DNA of 64,000 bases from Rhodophyticola sp. CCM32 (lineage in GTDB: Bacteria; Pseudomonadota; Alphaproteobacteria; Rhodobacterales; Rhodobacteraceae), in the NCBI RefSeq assembly GCF_004751985.1, contig NZ_CP038492.1, forward strand, positions 3,100,001 through 3,164,000, in the 5' to 3' direction. The notes under the pieces are model-generated. The model did not search any database and was not told the DNA's origin. It saw only the letters and a program-made list of their open reading frames with translations. Position 1 is the first letter of the stretch, and each line of letters begins with the position of its first letter. A program made the position numbers and the translations under genes. Shown here one piece after another: positions 57,743-64,000 of the stretch.

Positions 57743-57765
57743 TTTGCGTTCAGATCAAACGCAAA
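57743..57765. terminator. Bidirectional hairpin between convergent genes
   Basis: TTTGCGTT (57743-57750) pairs with AACGCAAA (57758-57765) across a seven-base loop. It lies between the regulator stop at 57676 and the acetyltransferase stop at 57771, with T-rich and A-rich flanks weakly present on both sides. Confidence 0.6.
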
Positions 57766-57770
57766 CCGTA

Positions 57771-58220
57771 TCAAAGCGGCTTTTCCATGAAGACCGAGCT
57801 GCCGTTTTCCGGGTAATCACCAAACGGCCCCCGGCGAATATAGCCATGGCGCGTATAAAGCCCGATGGCTGCGGGGCTCAACTGTCCGGTTTCCAGCCGC
57901 ATCAGGGCAATACCCTCGGCACGGGCCGCAGTTTCCACCGCCTCGATCAGGGCCGAGGCAATGCCGGTCCCGCGCGCCGCCGGTTCGGCATACATGCGTT
58001 TCAACTCGCCATACCCGTCACATACCGCATACCCGCAGCAGCCAAGCGCCTCGCCCTCGAAATACGCCACGAAAAACCGCACATCATCGGCAACCAGTTG
58101 GTCAGGCGATGCCGCAAACCGGTCTTCGGGCGGGTATAGCGCTGCTTGTTCAGCCTCGCTGCCCGCAATAAGGCGGAGCGCATCATCTGAGACAGGATCG
58201 GTGCGGGTCACTGTAACCAT
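57771..58220 (-). CDS. GNAT-family acetyltransferase
   Basis: This 149-residue protein has a complete GNAT domain: FFVAYFEGEALGCCGYAVCD, the acetyl-CoA loop VEPAARGTGIA-like AEPAARGTGIASALIEAVET, and LETGQLSPAAIGLYTRHGYI. The substrate is unknown; the short length and GELKRMYAEPAARGTG pattern suit peptide or small-amine acetyltransferases. It is convergent with the regulator gene and divergent from smc. Confidence 0.88.
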   Translation of the reverse strand: MVTVTRTDPVSDDALRLIAGSEAEQAALYPPEDRFAASPDQLVADDVRFFVAYFEGEALGCCGYAVCDGYGELKRMYAEPAARGTGIASALIEAVETAARAEGIALMRLETGQLSPAAIGLYTRHGYIRRGPFGDYPENGSSVFMEKPL

Positions 58221-58279
58221 GCGAACACACTGCCCTGAGTGATCAATCGCTGCAATAACGCAGAAAATTGCCTATATCT

Positions 58280-58288
58280 TGTGGATAA
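58280..58288 (-). promoter_or_regulatory. Perfect DnaA box upstream of smc
   Basis: The minus strand reads TTATCCACA, the consensus DnaA box, 97 bases before the smc start. A single box cannot mark an origin, but it could let DnaA act on smc transcription. It could also be a chance match. Confidence 0.35.
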
Positions 58289-58384
58289 TCACCCGAATAG
58301 GGGCAGATAAAGGGGTTCTTCGTTGACTTGGGGGGCATCGGGGCCAGACAATCAGCGATCAACGGAATCACCGCAGGCAGGCAG

Positions 58385-61300
58385 TTGCGCTTCTCGAAGA
58401 TCAGACTGAATGGCTTCAAAAGCTTTGTCGACCCGACCGATCTGCTGATCGGGGACGGGTTGACCGGCGTGGTCGGCCCCAATGGCTGTGGCAAGTCGAA
58501 CCTGCTGGAGGCGCTCAGATGGGTGATGGGCGAAAACCGCCCCACCGCGATGCGCGGCGGCGGGATGGAGGATGTGATCTTTGCAGGCGCCGCCACCCGC
58601 CCGGCGCGGAACTTCGCGGAAGTGTCGATCATCATCGACAATTCCGAACGTCTGGCACCGGCGAATTTCAACAGCGAGGACCAGCTTGAAATCGTGCGCC
58701 GGATCACCCGCGATGCGGGCAGTGCCTATAAGACCAATGGCAAGGATGTGCGCGCCCGCGATGTGCAGATGCTGTTTGCCGATGCCTCGACCGGTGCGCA
58801 TTCCCCGGCGCTGGTCCGGCAGGGGCAGATTTCTGAACTGATCAACGCCAAGCCGAAAGCCCGCCGCCGGGTGCTGGAGGAAGCCGCCGGTATCTCGGGC
58901 CTTTATCAGCGGCGCCATGAGGCAGAGTTGAAGCTGAAAGGGGCCGAAACCAATCTGGCGCGCATCGACGATGTGCTGGAACAACTGGCCGCGCAACTGT
59001 CACAACTGGCGCGTCAGGCGAAACAGGCCGCGCGCTATCGCGAGATCGGCGCTGATCTGCGCCATGCCGAAGGGTTGTTGCTGTATCTGCGCTGGCGCGA
59101 GGCGGATCAGGCGCGGTTAAGCGCGGATATGGCCCTGCAAGAGGCCCTGCGTATCGCCGCCGGGGCGGAAACAGCGGCGCAACAGGCGGCCAGAACCCGC
59201 GAGGCCGCCGAGGCCGATCTGCCACCAAAACGCGAAGAGGAGGCCATTGCCGCCGCCCTGTTGCAGCGCGTGACAGTGGAGCGTGCCGCACTGGATGATG
59301 AGGACGCCCGCGCGGCCAGAACCATCGAAACCCTGACCGCCCGGATCGAACAGCTGACCCATGATATCGGGCGTGAACAGCATCTGAACGCGGATGCCGG
59401 TGACACGATTGCGCGGCTGGCCGGGGAGCAGAGCGATCTGGAAGCCGCCACGGAGGGGCATGAGGCGGCATTGACCAACGCCTCGACCGAAGCGACAGAG
59501 GCCGCGCGTGTTCTTGCGGATCGGGAAAATGCGCTCAGCCAGTTGACCGAAGATGCCGCACGCCTTGCCGCACGCCACCAATCGGCCGGGCGATTGGTCG
59601 AAGATGCGGCCCGGGCCGAGGCCCGCAACACCAGCGAGGCGGAAAAGGCCAGGGGTGCGGCGATCGAGGCCGAGGACCGGCTGACCTTGCTGACCCGCGA
59701 CCATGAAGAGGCGGAGACCGCGCTTGCCGCCGCAACCGATCTCGCCGCCCGTGCCGATGCGACGCTTACCGAAACCGAAACCGCCCGCGCCCGGGCCCAG
59801 ACCAGCGAAGGCGAGGCCCGCGCCGCCCGGACCGAGGCCGAGGGGCAGTTGGGCACGCTGGACGCAGAGGTGCGTGCGCTGACAAAGCTGCTGGATCGGG
59901 AGCGGGGCAGCGGCGATCAGATCCTTGATCAGGTGCAGGTTGCCCCGGGGTTTGAGGCCGCCGTTGGCGCCGCCCTTGCCGATGATCTGAAAGCGCCCCT
60001 CGCTTCAAAGACAGGGGCCAGCGGCTGGACCGATCTCCCCCCTTATGAGGCTGAACAACCCTTGCCCGCCGGCGCCTCGGCCCTGACCGGGTATGCGGAT
60101 GCGCCCGGGGTTCTCACCCGTCGGTTGTCGCAGGTCGGTGTGGTGGCACAGGAAGATGGCTCCCGCTTGCAGGCCACTTTATTGCCCGGTCAGCGATTGG
60201 TCAGTCGCGAGGGTGATCTCTGGCGCTGGGACGGGTTTGCCCTGCCTGCCTCCGAAGGGTCCTCAACTGCGGCGCGGCGGCTGAGCCAGGTCAACCAGCT
60301 GAATGATCTGTCGGCAGAGCTGGAACGCGCCACCACCGCCGCCGACCGCGCCCGGGCGGCCCATGACAGCAATGCCGCGCGCCTGTCTGATCTGACCCAG
60401 GCCGACAAGGCCGCGCGGGAGGCCCGCCGCGCCGCAGACGCTCAGGTGGCAGAGGCCAGCCGGTCCTTCAGCCGGGCCGAGGCCGAGCGGAACATTCTGG
60501 CCGGCAAGCTGGAAACCCTGCGCGGCGCAGCGCAGCGCCATGAGGAAGACGCCGCCACTGCGCGCCGCGATCTCACCGATGCTCAGGCCGCGCAGGCGGA
60601 ACTGGATGATCTGGACAGCATTCGTGATCAGGTGGCGGAAACCAAGATCACGGTCGAGGCCGCGCGCCTGACCATGCTGGCCAAACGCACCGGGTTTGAT
60701 GAGTTGAAACGTGATGGCGAGGCGCGGGTGAAACGGATCACCCAGATAAAAGACGAGGTGGAGACCTGGCGCAAACGTCTGGCCACTGCCGAAACCCGGA
60801 TCGCAGAGCTGGACAGCCGTAAGCTGAGTTCTGAAGCCGAGCTTGAAACAGCCCGGGCCCTGCCCGCCGAGATTACCACGCGACGCGACGCCCTGGCCGA
60901 AACGATTGCCGAGGCCGAAACCCGCCGGGCCGCCGCCGGTGATGCGTTATCGGTTGCCGAAGGCGCGTTGAGAACCGCCGTGACCACGGAGCGTGATGCA
61001 GAGCGCGCCGCATCCGATGCCCGCGAGGCCCGCGCCCGGGCCGAGGCCCGCCGGGATGCGGCATCGGAGGCCGTGGATCAGGCCGCAGAACGGATCATGG
61101 AGGAGATGGAGGTGACCCCGCAGGCGCTTCTTGAAAGCCTCGACGCGGATCCTGAGAAGATGCCGGGGGCAGAACGGATCGAGGCGGATGTGGTCCGCCT
61201 GCGCCGCCAGCGCGATGCGCTTGGTGCGGTCAACCTGCGCGCCGAGGAAGATGCAGAGGCCGTGCGGCAGGAACATGACACGCTGGAGGCGGAAAAACTG

Positions 61301-61840
61301 GATCTGGAAGAGGCGATCAAGACGCTTCGCTCCGGTATTGCCGCATTGAACCGCGAGGGGCGTGAACGGCTGCTGACCGCGTTTGAAGAGGTGAACCGGA
61401 ATTTCGGCGTGCTTTTCACCCATCTTTTTGGCGGCGGCGAGGCCAAGCTGGTGCTGGTGGAAAGCGATGACCCGCTGGAGGCGGGGCTGGAAATTCTGTG
61501 TCAGCCGCCGGGCAAGAAGCTGAGCACCCTGTCGCTGCTGTCTGGTGGAGAACAGACCCTGACCGCGCTGGCCCTGATATTCGCGGTATTCCTGGCCAAC
61601 CCCGCGCCGATCTGCGTGCTGGATGAGGTGGATGCGCCCCTGGACGACGCCAATGTCGCGCGCTTCTGCGACCTGCTGGACGAGATGTGCCGCCGCACGG
61701 ATACAAGATTCCTGATCATCACCCACCACGCGGTGACAATGGCGCGGATGGACCGGCTGTTCGGGGTGACCATGGCCGAACAGGGCGTCAGCCAACTGGT
61801 CAGCGTCGACCTGAAAAAAGCCGAACAGATGGTGGCCTGA
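58385..61840 (+). CDS. smc: Chromosome segregation ATPase SMC
   Basis: This 1151-residue protein compacts and aligns sister chromosomes. The N-terminal ATPase half has Walker A VVGPNGCGKSNLLEALRWVM. Two long coiled coils (about residues 160-490 and 640-930) surround a hinge (about 500-620). The C-terminal half has the ABC signature TLSLLSGGEQTLTALALIFA and Walker B ICVLDEVDAPLDDANVARF. The chosen start is TTG at 58385, where the family sequence LRFSKIRLNGFKSFVDPTDL begins; a longer frame from 58328 adds 19 unsupported codons. Confidence 0.93.
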   Translation: MRFSKIRLNGFKSFVDPTDLLIGDGLTGVVGPNGCGKSNLLEALRWVMGENRPTAMRGGGMEDVIFAGAATRPARNFAEVSIIIDNSERLAPANFNSEDQLEIVRRITRDAGSAYKTNGKDVRARDVQMLFADASTGAHSPALVRQGQISELINAKPKARRRVLEEAAGISGLYQRRHEAELKLKGAETNLARIDDVLEQLAAQLSQLARQAKQAARYREIGADLRHAEGLLLYLRWREADQARLSADMALQEALRIAAGAETAAQQAARTREAAEADLPPKREEEAIAAALLQRVTVERAALDDEDARAARTIETLTARIEQLTHDIGREQHLNADAGDTIARLAGEQSDLEAATEGHEAALTNASTEATEAARVLADRENALSQLTEDAARLAARHQSAGRLVEDAARAEARNTSEAEKARGAAIEAEDRLTLLTRDHEEAETALAAATDLAARADATLTETETARARAQTSEGEARAARTEAEGQLGTLDAEVRALTKLLDRERGSGDQILDQVQVAPGFEAAVGAALADDLKAPLASKTGASGWTDLPPYEAEQPLPAGASALTGYADAPGVLTRRLSQVGVVAQEDGSRLQATLLPGQRLVSREGDLWRWDGFALPASEGSSTAARRLSQVNQLNDLSAELERATTAADRARAAHDSNAARLSDLTQADKAAREARRAADAQVAEASRSFSRAEAERNILAGKLETLRGAAQRHEEDAATARRDLTDAQAAQAELDDLDSIRDQVAETKITVEAARLTMLAKRTGFDELKRDGEARVKRITQIKDEVETWRKRLATAETRIAELDSRKLSSEAELETARALPAEITTRRDALAETIAEAETRRAAAGDALSVAEGALRTAVTTERDAERAASDAREARARAEARRDAASEAVDQAAERIMEEMEVTPQALLESLDADPEKMPGAERIEADVVRLRRQRDALGAVNLRAEEDAEAVRQEHDTLEAEKLDLEEAIKTLRSGIAALNREGRERLLTAFEEVNRNFGVLFTHLFGGGEAKLVLVESDDPLEAGLEILCQPPGKKLSTLSLLSGGEQTLTALALIFAVFLANPAPICVLDEVDAPLDDANVARFCDLLDEMCRRTDTRFLIITHHAVTMARMDRLFGVTMAEQGVSQLVSVDLKKAEQMVA

Positions 61841-62212
61841 GAGCTCGCGTGTTGAACGCGGTTGCGTTTGCTTCCATTGTCTTTCGCCCAAGGTTCAACT
61901 GCTGTTTTCGATTGGGCTGTCTCTCGATCAGCAAGCTTCGGATCGCACTCACAGCGACCATCTTGGTCTTGCTATAAACGGATGAACCCAGACCCTATAG
62001 CGTTTCGAGTTAAACATGAATCACTTGTTCGCTGCCTCTCCCTTCGGTCGAACGCGAAAAGCGATGATCATGTCTCAACGAAAACTCGAAAGGCTTTAAG
62101 ATCAAAACTGTAGTCGCCTGCCGGTGAGGACATCGCTTCAATCCCCAACCCCTGTTTTCCGCGGCAATGTGTTGGTAAATCGCACCCCCTCAGATCCAAT
62201 AAGAGGCTGGAT
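61841..62212. other. Repeat-bearing gap between smc and the AraC-type gene
   Basis: No gene is supported. Bases 61998-62100 are a family-B MITE-like element with ends TAGCGTTTCGAGTT and, inverted, AAGCCTTTCGAGTT; its core matches 40375-40457 on the other strand. Before it, a degenerate stretch (61860-61980) has CTTTCGCCCAAGGTTCAA, distantly like the family-C core. The last 110 bases should hold the promoter of the AraC-type gene. Confidence 0.6.
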
Positions 62213-63397
62213 ATGGCCGGAAATACATACGATCCCATAATACTGGCATTTCAACTTGGCGTTGCGCTCTTTTGCGCGAATCAACTTTTTCTGCATCAGC
62301 GCAATCAACGGATCTATGTGCCTTTGGCGCTATTCTTTGCCGCGCAAACGATCAACTTCCTCGTCGGCATCATCGATCTTTTGTGGGGCCAGTACGGCTA
62401 TGAAGTGATGATCGCGCGGTGGGGAAGTATAACCCTTCCTGCCACGCTGGCGCAGCCTTTGTTGTTTTGGCTATATGTCCGGGCGCTGACGTCTGAGGAT
62501 GGCGCGAACCGGATCGCCCACAAGGGCTGGCATGCATTGCCATTGGTGCTGTCCCTCATCGGGATTCCTTTGATGTTCATGCTGCCAAGGTCCGCTTTCG
62601 AACAGGACATCCTGGATTTCAATGGCTTCAGCCTGTTGACCCAGTCCACCTTCATCTACGTTCAGGTGGTGGCAATTGTCTTTTACGGGCAACTCGCCGT
62701 CTATCTGTTTCTGACCATGCGGATGATGTCGGCCTATCGTGCTCGGCTCAAGGATCTGTTTGCTACAACAGAAAACAGGGAACTCTCTTGGATCTGGTGG
62801 ATCACCACAACCGTCAGCGCCTATTTGCTGCTGAGTGTTGGTCAGCTCGGCGTGGAACTGTCTGGGCTGGCGATCCCTCAGTCTTTTCTGAATGCATCCG
62901 ATCTGATGGACCGCCTTGTCAGTGTTGCGATTACATGGGTGATTGCCATCTGGGGCGTGCGCCAACAGCCGGGGCTGATGAGAGAGCCGATGAATGGCAA
63001 GACGTTTCCAGAAAGATCAGAGGAAACCAAGTCAAAATATGAACGATCTGCCCTGACCGATGAGCATGCAAAGCGGATTGCGGGCAAGATCGAACAGGCG
63101 ATGATCAAGGACCTGTTATATCGCGATCCAAACCTGTCCCTGTGGGATCTGGCAAAGCATATCAAAGTGACATCGAACTATGTTTCGCAAACGCTGAACA
63201 CGACGTTGCGGTCCAACTTCTTTGACTACGTAAACAAGTGGCGCATTCAGGATGCCGTCAAACAACTGCACGATACAGAAGAGACGATCCTGGTCATCGC
63301 CTATGATGTGGGATTCAATTCACGTTCGTCTTTCTACAATGCGTTCAAGCGAGAGATGGGTACCACGCCATCGGCGCTCAGGGCGCGCGCGTCCTAG
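62213..63397 (+). CDS. Membrane-bound AraC-type regulator
   Basis: This 394-residue protein has six or seven membrane helices in the first about 260 residues (LAFQLGVALFCANQLFL, VPLALFFAAQTINFLVGI, LPLVLSLIGIPLMFML, FIYVQVVAIVFYGQLAVY, WWITTTVSAYLLLSVGQL, LVSVAITWVIAIWGV). A C-terminal AraC DNA-binding domain follows, with SLWDLAKHIKVTSNYVSQTL and VIAYDVGFNSRSSFYNAFKR. The layout suggests a one-component sensor for an external or membrane signal. An isolated IS6 end begins two bases after the stop. Composition is lower in GC than smc, so it may be acquired. Confidence 0.85.
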   Translation: MAGNTYDPIILAFQLGVALFCANQLFLHQRNQRIYVPLALFFAAQTINFLVGIIDLLWGQYGYEVMIARWGSITLPATLAQPLLFWLYVRALTSEDGANRIAHKGWHALPLVLSLIGIPLMFMLPRSAFEQDILDFNGFSLLTQSTFIYVQVVAIVFYGQLAVYLFLTMRMMSAYRARLKDLFATTENRELSWIWWITTTVSAYLLLSVGQLGVELSGLAIPQSFLNASDLMDRLVSVAITWVIAIWGVRQQPGLMREPMNGKTFPERSEETKSKYERSALTDEHAKRIAGKIEQAMIKDLLYRDPNLSLWDLAKHIKVTSNYVSQTLNTTLRSNFFDYVNKWRIQDAVKQLHDTEETILVIAYDVGFNSRSSFYNAFKREMGTTPSALRARAS

Positions 63398-63398
63398 C

Positions 63399-63417
63399 CG
63401 TTTAATGCAACAGTCCC
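63399..63417. mobile_element. Solitary IS6-type terminal repeat
   Basis: CGTTTAATGCAACAGTCCC is the exact complement of the IS6 left end at 40332-40350. No transposase lies beside it. It is either the scar of a deleted IS6 copy or one end of a larger IS6-bounded segment. Confidence 0.75.
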
Positions 63418-63629
63418 GATGAGAGAGGGCCGTGCTTTCAGTTTCAGATCGGCCCCGTCTGACGTTACAGCGTCGGCGGGGTTTTTCTTTCGAACCATGC
63501 TAAGAAGAAGCGACAGAACAGGTAGGGAACAAATTGCACGGATCTACCTGTGCCGTTCTCGATCCATTCTCCATCAACTTGCGACAACCTGCGCTATAGG
63601 TGCTTTTATCGCTTGCATATTTTTCTGGG

Positions 63630-63696
63630 ATTCGGGTATCCGACCAGTGGGACACCCCTCCCCAACGAGGGGCGCATATCTGTGAGGATACCACCG
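63630..63696 (+). promoter_or_regulatory. Structured leader of serC (candidate serC RNA motif)
   Basis: CCCCTC (63655-63660) pairs with GAGGGG (63667-63672), and GTGGG before it can pair near the CCACC that directly precedes the ATG, which would hide the start region. A conserved RNA motif of this kind is known upstream of serC in alphaproteobacteria. I matched it by position and general layout, not by alignment. Confidence 0.45.
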
Positions 63697-64000
63697 ATGG
63701 TTACGAACACCCCGGCCGCGCGGCCGGTCAATCCGCGTTTTTCGTCTGGCCCCTGCGCCAAACCCCCCACATGGTCGCTTGATCACCTGTCGGATGCGGC
63801 CCTTGGCCGGTCGCACCGGGCGGCGATTGGCAAGGACAAGCTGAAAGCGGCCATTGAAGGCACCCGCGAGGTTCTGGGCATCCCCGCCGATTACCGGATC
63901 GGGATCGTGCCGGCCTCCGATACCGGCGCGTTCGAGATGGCGATGTGGAATTTGCTGGGCGCCCGCCCGGTGGACATGGTCGCCTGGGAAAGCTTTGGCG
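63697..64000 (+). CDS. serC: Phosphoserine aminotransferase, 5' part
   Basis: The window contains the first 101 codons of SerC, which makes phosphoserine in serine synthesis. [20 protein letters not shown] and [20 protein letters not shown] are characteristic of the alphaproteobacterial type, followed by [20 protein letters not shown], the phosphate-binding region for PLP. The catalytic lysine lies beyond the window end. GAGGATACCACC precedes the ATG at 63697. serA normally follows. Confidence 0.93.
   Translation, partial: MVTNTPAARPVNPRFSSGPCAKPPTWSLDHLSDAALGRSHRAAIGKDKLKAAIEGTREVLGIPADYRIGIVPASDTGAFEMAMWNLLGARPVDMVAWESFG

Overview
The window is chromosomal DNA of an alphaproteobacterium of the order Rhodobacterales (Rhodobacter/Roseobacter relatives). 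The basis is the protein content and gene order: a petA-petB-petC operon, dnaA-dnaN-recF-gyrB next to rpsT, mutM and ubiE-ubiB, a flagellin-flaF-flbT cluster, the rsfS-rlmH-gpmI-envC-ctpA-rppH run, a serC gene with a structured leader, and high-GC codon use. No sequence search was run, so genus and species are not called.

Layout. 0.3-5.5 kb: cytochrome bc1 operon, then a glutathione transferase, a PaiB-like protein and small membrane proteins. 5.5-6.9 kb: an AT-richer insert carrying one Abi-like gene between two perfect 16-bp direct repeats. 7-13.6 kb: ETF-ubiquinone oxidoreductase, an IS6 remnant that truncated a trmO-like gene, smpB, sseA, an acetyltransferase, an aminotransferase and a queuosine-precursor-type transporter. 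13.55-14.3 kb: an 18-codon ORF with an exceptionally complete Shine-Dalgarno sequence, structured RNA and a terminator, followed by arfB. 14.7-15.7 kb: an AT-rich orphan gene. 15.7-21 kb: pncB, pncA, an Hsp70-like ATPase, trhO and a divergent membrane-protein/HxlR pair. 21-33 kb: gyrB, a LysE-type exporter, recF, dnaN, dnaA, rpsT, an enoyl-CoA hydratase, mutM, ubiE and ubiB. 33-40.3 kb: flagellar genes (flgD, fliK, rod-binding protein, FlgN-like, flagellin, flaF, flbT, DUF1217). 40.3-45 kb: a nested insertion-sequence graveyard with two stranded cargo genes, ending at a decayed tRNA-Gln and an intact tRNA-Lys. 45-64 kb: dapF, mtaB, ubiG, a proline iminopeptidase, the rsfS-to-rppH cell-envelope/ribosome cluster, a DUF2975-HTH pair, smc, a membrane AraC-type regulator and the start of serC.

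Three conserved genes (gyrB, ubiB and the rod-binding protein gene) each carry a one-base loss inside a C/G homopolymer. Because gyrB is essential, these look more like sequence errors than biology. Intergenic space is full of dispersed repeats: tandem pairs of 18-22 bp palindromes at gene 3' ends, several MITE-like elements, and stray IS ends.

The most unusual items are the ribosome-binding-site-rich leader before the ribosome-rescue gene arfB, the direct-repeat-flanked Abi-like gene, a protein built of two W-H-x-H-x3-P-G-C repeats among the insertion sequences, and the twin-palindrome family.
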